Of a stretch of 64,000 nt of DNA, positions 8,646 through 17,083 are shown piece by piece. Both the position numbers and the translations under genes were made by a program. The stretch is from Streptomyces sp. WP-1 (GTDB taxonomy: Bacteria; Actinomycetota; Actinomycetes; Streptomycetales; Streptomycetaceae): contig NZ_CP123923.1 in NCBI RefSeq assembly GCF_030450125.1, forward strand, positions 2,914,001 to 2,978,000. The letters run 5' to 3'. Each line of letters begins with the position of its first letter. Position 1 is the stretch's first letter. The notes under the pieces were generated by a model. The model did not search any database and was not told where the DNA came from. It saw nothing but the letters and a program-made list of their open reading frames with translations.

Positions 8646-8695
8646 GCGGTACCCGGGGGTCCGACGTACTCGTCCGAGCGGTACCCGGGGGTCCG
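8632..8695. repeat. 32-bp tandem duplication spanning a stop codon
   Basis: Copies 8632-8663 and 8664-8695 differ at a single base. Copy 1 reads TCTGAG and supplies the TGA stop of the zinc-finger gene, whereas copy 2 reads TCCGAG and has no stop there. It looks like a recent slippage duplication. Confidence 0.9.
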
Positions 8696-8988
8696 ATCGT
8701 TGATCATCTTCCCGTTCGGGCACTGTGTCGTGTGACACTGCATGCGGCGGCGCACGCAGGACGGTTCGGGCGTCTGACGTCTGGGTACGTCAACCCGGCG
8801 CGCGCTCTTCCGATTTGGGGCCGCACACCCCCTAGACACGGAGCGTATCCACAGCTTTACTGTGAGTGACGCCAGGGGGTCGGGGCCCCGGGGACGGAAA
8901 CATTCGGCGCGCGATAGCGTCACCGCTTGAACCACCTACGCGTTAGCCCCGGGGGGCGACCCTCGGCCCCTGTAAAGCTTGTACCACC
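8646..8988. other. 343-nt intergenic upstream region of the sigma operon
   Basis: Apart from the tandem duplication and a SigH-like promoter, I see no coding region. The segment 8825-8935 is less GC-rich and holds further promoter-like sequence (GTATCCACAGCTTTACTG). In S. coelicolor the corresponding operon has several promoters, so more than one start in this stretch would be expected. Confidence 0.5.
8764..8788 (+). promoter_or_regulatory. SigB/SigH-type stress promoter
   Basis: GTTC at 8764-8767 is followed after exactly 15 bases by GGGTAC at 8783-8788, matching the SigB-like consensus GTTT-N14/15-GGGTAT/C. It lies about 210 nt upstream of the anti-sigma gene. It fits autoregulation of the sigma operon. 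Expected start is near 8796. Confidence 0.65.
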
Positions 8989-9000
8989 ATGGAGGTGAGG

Positions 9001-9417
9001 GTGTCCCAGATCGCAGGCGAACCCGCGGCGAACCAGGATTTCGTGGAGGTCCGGCTGCCGGCCGCGGGTGCCTACCTGTCGGTGCTGCGGACGGCCACGG
9101 CCGGTCTGGCGGCCCGCTTGGACTTCACCCTGGACGAGATCGAGGATCTGCGCATCGCCGTGGACGAGGCCTGCGCGATCCTGCTCCAGCAGGCCGTGCC
9201 GGGCTCGGTGCTCAGCTGTGTCTTCCGGCTCGTCGACGACTCGCTGGAAGTCACCGTGTCGGCCCCGACCACGGACGGCCATGCCCCCTCGCGGGACACC
9301 TTCGCCTGGACCGTGCTGTCGGCCCTCGCGGGGAAGGTCTCGTCCGCCGTCGACGAGGACAAGACGGTGTCCATCAGCCTCTACAAACAGCGCGGCGCGG
9401 GTCCCGGGCCGGCGTGA
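9001..9417 (+). CDS. prsH: anti-sigma factor (PrsH/RshA/UshX-like)
   Basis: The 138-residue protein resembles the S. coelicolor anti-sigma factor encoded upstream of sigH. It is a GHKL-type ATP-binding switch protein of the RsbW class: EIEDLRIAVDEACAILLQ is the N-box helix and DTFAWTVLSALAGKVSSAVD the C-terminal helix. It should bind and hold the downstream sigma factor until osmotic or developmental release. The GTG at 9001 was preferred to the ATG at 8989 because GGAGG precedes it at proper spacing and SQIAGEP is the conserved N-terminus. Its TGA overlaps the GTG of the sigma gene (GTGA), implying translational coupling. Confidence 0.88.
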   Translation: MSQIAGEPAANQDFVEVRLPAAGAYLSVLRTATAGLAARLDFTLDEIEDLRIAVDEACAILLQQAVPGSVLSCVFRLVDDSLEVTVSAPTTDGHAPSRDTFAWTVLSALAGKVSSAVDEDKTVSISLYKQRGAGPGPA

Positions 9418-10541
9418 GGGAGAACGGGGACGGTCCGGTGCGGGACGAAGAGCGCGGCACGCGTGAGCTGCCGGCCGGGGACGGGGGTGCCCCCTGGTCG
9501 AGTGCGGCGGAGACCTCCGGGGAGAACCCCCGCGACGGTTCCCGGCGCATGGCGGACGGCATCGACGGCATCCCCGAGCAGGCCAGGCCACACCCGGAGG
9601 ACCACTCCGCAGGGCCCGGCGATGCGGGCGCGAGCCCCGACACCCCGCCCGAGGCGCGCGGCGGGGCCGCTCCCGCCGGCCGCGCGGGGGCGAGGGCTCG
9701 GGGAAGGGCTACGGGCGGGACGATGAGCGAGCACGAGCGATACGCGGACGACGACGCGCTGAGCGCGGAAGCCGCACCGCACGACCCGCACGACCGCAGC
9801 GGGGCCCGTGCGATGTTCGTCGAACTGCGCGGGCTCGACACGGGCAGCGCGCAGTACGCGGAGCTGCGCAATCAGCTGGTCCGTATGCATCTGCCGCTCG
9901 TGGAGCACCTGGCGCGCCGCTTCCGCAACCGCGGCGAACCGCTGGACGACCTCACCCAGGTCGCCACGATCGGCCTGATCAAGTCCGTGGACCGGTTCGA
10001 CCCGGAGCGCGGCGTGGAGTTCTCCACCTACGCCACGCCGACCGTGGTCGGCGAGATCAAGCGGCACTTCCGGGACAAGGGCTGGGCGGTGCGGGTGCCG
10101 CGCCGCCTCCAGGAGCTGCGGCTGGCGCTGACCACGGCGACGGCGGAGCTGTCCCAGCTGCACGGCCGCTCGCCGACGGTGCACGAACTGGCGGAGAAGC
10201 TCGCGATCTCCGAGGAGGAGGTCCTGGAGGGCCTGGAGTCGGCGAACGCGTACTCCACGCTGTCCCTGGACGTCCCCGACACCGACGACGAGTCCCCCGC
10301 GGTCGCCGACACGCTCGGCGCGGAGGACGAGGCGCTGGAGGGGGTGGAGTACCGGGAGTCGCTCAAGCCGCTGCTGGAGGATCTGCCGCCCCGGGAGAAG
10401 CGGATCCTGCTGCTGCGGTTCTTCGGGAACATGACGCAGTCGCAGATCGCGCAGGAGGTCGGGATCTCCCAGATGCACGTCTCCCGGCTGCTGGCGCGCA
10501 CGCTGGCGCAGCTGCGGGAGAAGCTGCTGGTGGAGGAGTAG
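9414..10541 (+). CDS. sigH: SigB-family stress sigma factor SigH
   Basis: The C-terminal ~260 residues are a SigB/SigF/SigG-type sigma factor: region 2 (LPLVEHLARRFRNRGEPLDD, ATIGLIKSVDRFD, STYATPTVVGEIKRHFRD), region 3, and region 4 with the HTH SQIAQEVGISQMHVSRLL. The first ~100 residues are an unstructured acidic/Pro-rich extension. GTG 9414 overlaps the stop of the anti-sigma gene; an internal ATG at 9723 (MSEHERYADD) could give a shorter form. Multiple SigH isoforms of this kind are known in S. coelicolor. The sigH name rests on neighbours (anti-sigma factor, lipid kinase, wblE). Expected role: osmotic stress response and development. Confidence 0.9.
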   Translation: MRENGDGPVRDEERGTRELPAGDGGAPWSSAAETSGENPRDGSRRMADGIDGIPEQARPHPEDHSAGPGDAGASPDTPPEARGGAAPAGRAGARARGRATGGTMSEHERYADDDALSAEAAPHDPHDRSGARAMFVELRGLDTGSAQYAELRNQLVRMHLPLVEHLARRFRNRGEPLDDLTQVATIGLIKSVDRFDPERGVEFSTYATPTVVGEIKRHFRDKGWAVRVPRRLQELRLALTTATAELSQLHGRSPTVHELAEKLAISEEEVLEGLESANAYSTLSLDVPDTDDESPAVADTLGAEDEALEGVEYRESLKPLLEDLPPREKRILLLRFFGNMTQSQIAQEVGISQMHVSRLLARTLAQLREKLLVEE

Positions 10542-10551
10542 AGCGCCTGCC

Positions 10552-11001
10552 CTACCCGGCGCGGCCCGGGCCCTTGATGTTCAGGGCCTGGGTCGTCTCG
10601 CGGTTGACGAGCAGCACGAGCGCCGCGACGGCCACCACGGCGAGGACGATGCCGACCGGGACGGCGATGCCGCCGGACTTCAGCATGGTGAGCCCCACCG
10701 GGAGGGCCATCAGCTGGGTGATCACCGCGGGGCCCCGGCTCCAGCCGCGGCGCAGCAGGAGGCCGCGGGCGGCGAGCAGCGGGAGCAGGGCGAGTACGGC
10801 GAGGGTGATACCCAGCGTCACGGCCTGCTGCCGGTCGTCGGGGGCGCCGGTGATGCCGAGCACGAGGACCCAGAGGCCGCCGGCGAACAACGCGACGCCT
10901 TCCAGGCCGGCCAGCGCGGCGGCGTACGTCAGCCGGCGGGGGCGGGGGCCGGTGCCGTCGGCTTCGGCCGTGTCCGGTACGGAGGTCTGCTCACTGCTCA
11001 C
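10552..11001 (-). CDS. four-helix integral membrane protein, unknown function
   Basis: The 149-residue product has a short hydrophilic N-terminus and about four hydrophobic segments (AALAGLEGVALFAGGLWVLV, ITLAVLALLPLLAARG, AVITQLMALPVGLTML, VGIVLAVVAVAALVLLVN). I recognise no named domain. The GTG at 11001 was chosen because it starts the SSEQTSVPD segment; an upstream ATG at 11079 is open but would lie in Gly/Pro-rich non-conserved sequence. It converges on sigH with a 10-nt gap and is divergent from the lipid kinase gene. Confidence 0.75.
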   Translation of the reverse strand: MSSEQTSVPDTAEADGTGPRPRRLTYAAALAGLEGVALFAGGLWVLVLGITGAPDDRQQAVTLGITLAVLALLPLLAARGLLLRRGWSRGPAVITQLMALPVGLTMLKSGGIAVPVGIVLAVVAVAALVLLVNRETTQALNIKGPGRAG

Positions 11002-11149
11002 CTCAGCAGGGTAGCCGTCGGCGGGGGCGGGCCGGGGGTGGGCTCGGTCACCGGCACCCGCCCATGTGTGCGGGCTCACCCCCTCCCCTCCTTACCCGAT
11101 CCCTACCTCGGCCTGGGCCCGGTACCGCCGGGTAGGTACGCTGACGTGC

Positions 11150-12118
11150 ATGCGTGCTCTCCTCGTGGTCAATCCGGCGGCAACCACCACAAGCGCACGC
11201 AGGCGTGATGTGCTGACCCACGCGCTCGCCAGCGAGATGAAGCTGGAGGCGGTCACCACCGAGTACCGCGGGCACGCCCGGGACCTGGGCCGGCAGGCCG
11301 CGGAGAGCGACGACATCGACATGGTCGTGGCGCTCGGCGGCGACGGCACCGTCAACGAGGTGGTCAACGGACTGCTGCACGCCGGACCCGATCTGGACCG
11401 GCTGCCCGGACTCGCCGTCGTACCCGGCGGATCCACCAATGTCTTCGCCCGTGCCCTCGGCCTGCCCAACGACCCCGTCGAGGCCACCGGCGCCCTGCTG
11501 GACGCGCTGCGTGAGAAGCGGGAGCGCGTGGTGGGCCTCGGCCTCGCCTCCGGCACCCCCGGTTCCGAGGACGAAGGGGTACCGGCCCGCTGGTTCACCT
11601 TCAACGCGGGGCTCGGTTTCGACGCGGGCGTCGTCGGGCGGGTCGAGCAGCAGCGCGAGCTCGGCAAGAAGTCGACGCACGCGCTCTATGTGCGGCAGGT
11701 GATCCGGCAGTTCCTCGGCGAGGCCAATCGCCGGCACGGCCTGATCACCTTGGAGCGGCCCGGCGAGGACCCGATCGAGGATCTTGTTGTCGCCATAGTC
11801 TCGAACACGTCCCCTTGGACGTATCTCGGCAATCGCCCCATGTACACATCGCCTAAGGCTTCGTTCGACTCGGGCATCGACGTACTCGGTCTCAGCCGCC
11901 TGTCGACGGCCGCGGTTGCCCGGTATGGCACCCAGTTGCTCACTTCGTCCCCCGAGCGCGGACCCCATGGCAGGCATGCGTTCCCACTCCATGATCTGGA
12001 CCACTTCACCTTGCATTCGAAGGCTCCCCTGCCGCTCCAGATGGACGGTGACCACCTGGGGCTGCGCAGAAGCGTGACGTTCACAGGCGTACGCCGCGCA
12101 CTGCGTGTGATTGTGTGA
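11150..12118 (+). CDS. diacylglycerol/lipid kinase family protein
   Basis: The 322-residue protein is a DAGK-catalytic-domain lipid kinase: nucleotide-binding VALGGDGTVNEVVNGLL, the second glycine motif VVPGGSTNVFARALGLP, and the C-terminal LPLQMDGDHLG. It should phosphorylate diacylglycerol or a related membrane lipid at the inner leaflet. The ATG giving MRALLVVNPAA is the conserved N-terminus and lies seven bases after TACGCT (11137-11142) with no Shine-Dalgarno sequence, suggesting a leaderless mRNA. Downstream 320 nt separate it from wblE. Confidence 0.9.
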   Translation: MRALLVVNPAATTTSARRRDVLTHALASEMKLEAVTTEYRGHARDLGRQAAESDDIDMVVALGGDGTVNEVVNGLLHAGPDLDRLPGLAVVPGGSTNVFARALGLPNDPVEATGALLDALREKRERVVGLGLASGTPGSEDEGVPARWFTFNAGLGFDAGVVGRVEQQRELGKKSTHALYVRQVIRQFLGEANRRHGLITLERPGEDPIEDLVVAIVSNTSPWTYLGNRPMYTSPKASFDSGIDVLGLSRLSTAAVARYGTQLLTSSPERGPHGRHAFPLHDLDHFTLHSKAPLPLQMDGDHLGLRRSVTFTGVRRALRVIV

Positions 12119-12438
12119 GCGGAAGAGGCGAAAGTCCTTTCACTCGAACGTTTAGGCCAGGATCCACCCCATGGAAGTACGGCTGTGACCCAGTCGACAC
12201 CGAGGAATCAAAAAAAACTTTCCGGAAGGGGTTGTATCCGCCGCTGAGGTTTGCGAGTCTCTACGTGGCGATCGGGACGGCCCCCAACACCGGCCTCCAC
12301 TGATCACCGGAACCCCTCTTCATACCAAGGACCCCGCCGGGGAAGACTCGGCGTTCGGCCCTTCACTTGTCGAGGGATTCGTGAAAGCGTTCACATTCAC
12401 AAGCAACTTGCATGTAATACCAAGGAGAGGTAGCAGCC
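12119..12438. other. wblE upstream region with A-tract
   Basis: No coding sequence is convincing in these 320 nt. The region is notably AT-rich for this genome and holds an A8 tract (12210-12217) followed by CTTTCCGGAAGG. Nearer wblE are the hyphenated repeat GTGAAAGCGTTCAC (12381-12394) and TAATAC (12415-12420), directly before a strong AGGAGAGG ribosome site. It is probably a long regulated leader or multi-promoter region. Confidence 0.5.
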
Positions 12439-12696
12439 ATGGACTGGCGTCACAACGCCGTTTGCCGCGAGGAAGACCCCGAGCTCTTCTTCCCCATCGG
12501 CAACACCGGTCCCGCGCTGCTGCAGATCGAGGAAGCCAAGGCCGTCTGCCGTCGCTGCCCGGTGATCGAGCAGTGTCTGCAGTGGGCGCTTGAGTCCGGC
12601 CAGGACTCCGGCGTCTGGGGTGGCCTCAGCGAGGACGAGCGTCGCGCGATGAAGCGCCGTGCCGCCCGCAACCGGGCCCGTCAGGCCTCCGCCTGA
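12439..12696 (+). CDS. wblE: WhiB-family regulator WblE
   Basis: The 85-residue protein is a WhiB-like iron-sulfur protein: four cysteines (VCREED, VCRRCPVIEQC) to hold a 4Fe-4S cluster, the turn motif SGVWGGLSEDERR, and a basic tail (RAMKRRAARNRARQ) for DNA or sigma-factor contact. The sequence and the location next to a lipid kinase and PAS kinase match actinobacterial WblE/WhiB1-type proteins, which are near-universal and act with the principal sigma factor. A strong AGGAGAGG site precedes the ATG. A hairpin with a short T run lies about 130 nt downstream. Confidence 0.95.
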   Translation: MDWRHNAVCREEDPELFFPIGNTGPALLQIEEAKAVCRRCPVIEQCLQWALESGQDSGVWGGLSEDERRAMKRRAARNRARQASA

Positions 12697-12825
12697 CACA
12701 CCCACCCCAGCTGACAGCCTGAGCTTGGCGGCGCGTGCATCGAGCACGCATCTCCCGCCCCCGAGCAGCAGCGCGCAGTATCCCCCGATGCCGCCAGCGA
12801 ACAGCAGCGCAGCAACGAGCACGAG

Positions 12826-12849
12826 CCTCGGACCAATGACGGTCCGGGG
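12826..12849 (+). terminator. probable terminator downstream of wblE
   Basis: A 9-bp stem (12826-12834 with 12841-12849, one G-T pair) with a six-base loop is followed by CTTTCT. It lies between wblE and the convergent sensor kinase gene. Confidence 0.55.
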
Positions 12850-12976
12850 CTTTCTGCTGTCCCGGACCACGCCACGGACCGCACCCCGGATGGGGTCCCG
12901 GACCGCGTCCCGCCCGTCGTCACACCCGGCGCCGCCATTGGTTCATACCAACGCCCCCTCCCCCGGGGGCCGTTGA

Positions 12977-14443
12977 CTACTTCTGCGCGCGCACCGGGAT
13001 GTCCAGGACCACCCTGGTCCCCCGCTCCGGCGCCGGGACCATGTCGAAGGTGCCGCCCAACTCGCCCTCCACCAGGGTCCGTACGATCTGGAGCCCCAGG
13101 TTGCCCGAGCGGTGCGGGTCGAAGCCCTCGGGCAGGCCGACCCCGTCGTCCTGGACGGTGACGAGGAGCCGGGCCTCCTTCGTGCTGCCGCCGCGCACCG
13201 CCGAGACCTCCACCGTGCCGGTCTCGCCCTCGCGGAAGCCGTGCTCCAGGGCGTTCTGGAGCACCTCGGTGAGCACCATCGACAGCGGTGTGGCCACCTC
13301 GGCGTCGAGTATCCCGAAGCGCCCGCTGCGCCGGCCGGTCACCTTGCCCGGCGAGATCTCGGCGACCATCGACAGCACCCGGTCGGCGATGTCGTCGAAC
13401 TCCACCCGCTCGTCCAGGTTCTGGGAGAGCGTCTCGTGCACGATGGCGATGGAGCCGACCCGGCGCACCGCCTCCTCCAGGGCCGCGCGCCCGCGTTCGG
13501 AGTCGATCCGCCGGGCCTGGAGCCGCAACAGGGCGGCCACCGTCTGGAGGTTGTTCTTCACCCGGTGGTGGATCTCCCGGATGGTCGCGTCCTTGGTGAT
13601 CAACTCGCGCTCGCGGCGCCGCAGTTCGGTGACGTCCCGGCACAGCACCAGCGCCCCGATCCGGGTGCCCTTGGGCTTGAGCGGGATGGACCGGAACTGG
13701 ATCACCCCGTCGGGCGACTCGATCTCGAACTCGCGCGGCGCCCAGCCGCTGGCCACCTTGGCCAGTGCCTCGTCCACCGGGCCCCGGGTAGGGGCGAGTT
13801 CGGCGGTGGTCTGCCCGAGATGATGTCCGACCAGGTCGGCGGCGAGGCCGAGGCGGTGATAGGCGGACAGCGCGTTCGGGGAGGCGTACTGGACGATGCC
13901 GTCGGCGTCCAGCCGGATCAGTCCGTCGCCGACGCGCGGTGAGGCGTCCATGTCGACCTGCTGGCCGGGGAAGGGGAAGGACCCGGCCGCGATCATCTGG
14001 GCGAGGTCGGAGGCGCTCTGGAGGTAGGTCAGCTCCAGTCGGCTCGGGGTGCGCACGGTGAGCAGGTTGGTGTTGCGGGCGATCACCCCGAGGACCCGGC
14101 CCTCCCGCCGTACCGGGATGGACTCGACCCGTACGGGGACCTCTTCGCGCCACTCCGGGTCGCCCTCGCGCACGATCCGGCCCTCGTCCAGGGCCACGTC
14201 CAGCATGGGCCGCCGGCCGCGCGGCACGAGATGGCCGACCATGTCGTCCTGGTAGGAGGTGGGGCCGGTGTTGGGGCGCATCTGGGCGACCGAGACGTAC
14301 CGGGTGCCGTCCCGGGTGGGAACCCACAGGACCAGGTCGGCGAAGGAGAGGTCGGAGAGCAGCTGCCACTCCGAGACCAGCAGATGGAGCCACTCGAGAT
14401 CGGAGTCGTCGAGGGCGGTGTGCTGGCGGACCAGTTCGTTCAT
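12977..14443 (-). CDS. PAS-domain sensor histidine kinase (PdtaS-like)
   Basis: The 488-residue cytosolic kinase has an N-terminal GAF-like domain (about 1-150), a PAS domain (about 165-270, LIRLDADGIVQYASPNALSA), and a HisKA_2 phosphoacceptor with the invariant His in REIHHRVKNNLQTVAALLRL. A HATPase domain follows (VLTEVLQNALEHGF N-box, VQDDGVGLPEGF). This layout matches mycobacterial PdtaS, which signals to an ANTAR-domain RNA-binding regulator; no such partner lies in the window. There is no membrane segment. The ATG giving MNELVRQHTALDD was chosen; a GTG three codons upstream is also open. It is convergent with wblE. Confidence 0.9.
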   Translation of the reverse strand: MNELVRQHTALDDSDLEWLHLLVSEWQLLSDLSFADLVLWVPTRDGTRYVSVAQMRPNTGPTSYQDDMVGHLVPRGRRPMLDVALDEGRIVREGDPEWREEVPVRVESIPVRREGRVLGVIARNTNLLTVRTPSRLELTYLQSASDLAQMIAAGSFPFPGQQVDMDASPRVGDGLIRLDADGIVQYASPNALSAYHRLGLAADLVGHHLGQTTAELAPTRGPVDEALAKVASGWAPREFEIESPDGVIQFRSIPLKPKGTRIGALVLCRDVTELRRRERELITKDATIREIHHRVKNNLQTVAALLRLQARRIDSERGRAALEEAVRRVGSIAIVHETLSQNLDERVEFDDIADRVLSMVAEISPGKVTGRRSGRFGILDAEVATPLSMVLTEVLQNALEHGFREGETGTVEVSAVRGGSTKEARLLVTVQDDGVGLPEGFDPHRSGNLGLQIVRTLVEGELGGTFDMVPAPERGTRVVLDIPVRAQK

Positions 14444-14731
14444 GGAGGGCACGATTGCGAGCGTACCCGCGGGCCTCGGCGTGGCCGAAAAACACCCGCG
14501 GGCCGCGGCGCCTGGAAGGGACCCTCAACCCTCCCGGCACCGCAGCCCGGAGCATCATCGGCCGTGGGGTGTGCGGTCCCGGTCGGCCGAAGGCCGAGGA
14601 GCCGGGGCAGTCAGGGCAGAGAGCGCCGGTTCCTCGATCCGCCTTCCTGTGCGGGGAAGACGGGGCTTGTTCGCTTCGTACTGTCCGCCCGCGTGTCGCC
14701 GCGTAGCGCTGGCCCGGACAGCCTCTTCGAT

Positions 14732-14747
14732 TGTGGACTAGACCATG
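14732..14747. promoter_or_regulatory. DasR operator (dre) upstream of nagB, distal
   Basis: TGTGGACTAGACCATG fits the dre palindrome (ACTGGTCTAGACCACT) with the core GGACTAGACCA. It lies about 205 nt before nagB in the gap between nagB and the divergent kinase gene. Confidence 0.75.
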
Positions 14748-14899
14748 GGGCGTGTCCATGCCCTTACGGGCGTACGCGGCCCATGGCACTCGATGCCACG
14801 CAGCCTAGCCCGCCCGGGTCGACCATGGGGACAGAAGGCACCGGTAATTTCCGCGGCCCCCGGTACCGAGGCATCGGCGCGGGAGGCCCGCTCTGTTAG

Positions 14900-14915
14900 A
14901 TTGGTCTAAACCACA
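14900..14915. promoter_or_regulatory. DasR operator (dre) upstream of nagB, proximal
   Basis: ATTGGTCTAAACCACA is an excellent dre match (TGGTCT-A-AACCA), 37 nt upstream of the nagB start. DasR is released by glucosamine-6-phosphate, the substrate of NagB, so substrate-induced expression is expected. Confidence 0.85.
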
Positions 14916-14952
14916 TAGACGCACGAGCCCTCTCCAGAACGGCAGGCCCAGC

Positions 14953-15738
14953 GTGGAAGTTGTCATCGTTCCGGACGCCGCGGCGGGTGGCGAGCTGATC
15001 GCCGAGGCCATGGCGCAACTGCTGCGACGCAAGCCCGACGCCCTGCTCGGCGTCGCCACCGGCTCCACCCCGCTGCCCGTCTACCAGGCACTCGCGGCCA
15101 AGGTGCGCGCCGGTGACGTGGACACCGCGCGGGCCCGGATAGCCCAGCTCGACGAGTACGTGGGGCTGCCCGCCGAGCACCCCGAGTCCTACCGCTCGGT
15201 ACTGCGCCGCGAGGTGCTGGAGCCGCTCGGCATCGGCATGGACTCCTTCCTCGGCCCCGACGGCACGGCGAAGGACGTCCAGGCGGCGTGCGAGGCGTAC
15301 GACCGCGCGCTCGCCGCGGCCGGCGGGGTGGACCTCCAGCTGCTCGGGATCGGCACCGACGGGCACATCGGGTTCAACGAGCCCTGCTCCTCGCTCGCCT
15401 CCCGCACCCGGATCAAGACCCTGACCGAGCAGACCCGCGTGGACAACGCGCGCTTCTTCGACGGCGAGATCGAGCAGGTCCCGCACCACGTCATCACCCA
15501 GGGCATCGGCACCATCCTGGAGGCCCGGCACCTGGTGCTGCTCGCGACCGGCGAGGGCAAGGCGGACGCGGTCGCGGCGACCGTCGAGGGTCCGGTGGCG
15601 GCCGTATGCCCGGCCTCCGCGCTCCAGCTGCATCCGCACGCCACCGTCGTCGTGGACGAGGCGGCCGCCGCCGAGCTGAAGCTGGCGGACTACTTCCGGC
15701 ACACCTACGCGAACAAGCCGGAGTGGCAGGGGATCTAG
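14953..15738 (+). CDS. nagB: glucosamine-6-phosphate deaminase
   Basis: The 261-residue enzyme converts glucosamine-6-phosphate to fructose-6-phosphate and ammonia in amino-sugar catabolism. Family motifs are complete: ATGSTPLPVYQAL (phosphate loop), AQLDEYVGL (catalytic Asp) and GIGTDGHIGFNEP (Asp/His/Glu of the active site). The GTG start gives the expected EVVIVPDAAAGG. Two dre operators upstream and dasR immediately downstream tie it to the DasR regulon, whose effector is its own substrate. Confidence 0.95.
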   Translation: MEVVIVPDAAAGGELIAEAMAQLLRRKPDALLGVATGSTPLPVYQALAAKVRAGDVDTARARIAQLDEYVGLPAEHPESYRSVLRREVLEPLGIGMDSFLGPDGTAKDVQAACEAYDRALAAAGGVDLQLLGIGTDGHIGFNEPCSSLASRTRIKTLTEQTRVDNARFFDGEIEQVPHHVITQGIGTILEARHLVLLATGEGKADAVAATVEGPVAAVCPASALQLHPHATVVVDEAAAAELKLADYFRHTYANKPEWQGI

Positions 15739-15769
15739 CAGGACCGCACCCGGTGCCCATGGGACCCCT

Positions 15770-16685
<916 letters not shown>

Positions 16686-16819
16686 GGCCCGCCCGGAGGC
16701 GTCCGTTCCTTCGCCGAATCGATACACACAGCTTGAGACGGGGTCTTCCACCGGCTGGATACCGTCACCTAGATTGCCTGCGCATTACTCGGTGATCAGC
16801 GAGGGGACGGAGCCGCAGC

Positions 16820-17083
16820 ATGTCAGAAACGCCCGAAGTGGGACCACCGGTGGTGACACCGCTGCGCGTGGTCATCGGCATTTGTCTCGTCGCGCCCTTC
16901 GTGGCGATGCTGTGGGTCGGCTCGTACGCGAAGACGGACCCGACGTTCATCGGGATCCCCTTCTTCTACTGGTACCAGATGGTCTGGGTGCTGATCTCCA
17001 CCGCCCTCACCATGACCGCGTACAAGCTCTGGCAGCACGACCAGCGCTCCCGCCGTGACGCGCAGGGGGGTGCCGCGAAGTGA
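16820..17083 (+). CDS. DUF3311 small membrane protein, MctP partner
   Basis: The 87-residue protein has two membrane helices (RVVIGICLVAPFVAMLWV and FFYWYQMVWVLISTALTMTA) and belongs to DUF3311, small proteins encoded directly before sodium:solute symporters. Its TGA overlaps the GTG of the downstream symporter gene (GTGA), so the two are translationally coupled and probably form one transporter complex. GAGGGGACGGAG precedes the ATG. Confidence 0.88.
   Translation: MSETPEVGPPVVTPLRVVIGICLVAPFVAMLWVGSYAKTDPTFIGIPFFYWYQMVWVLISTALTMTAYKLWQHDQRSRRDAQGGAAK

Noticed and set aside
12204..12233. SigR promoter before wblE
   Set aside because: GGAAT and GTT occur but the spacing is 22, not the 18 (or close to it) required.
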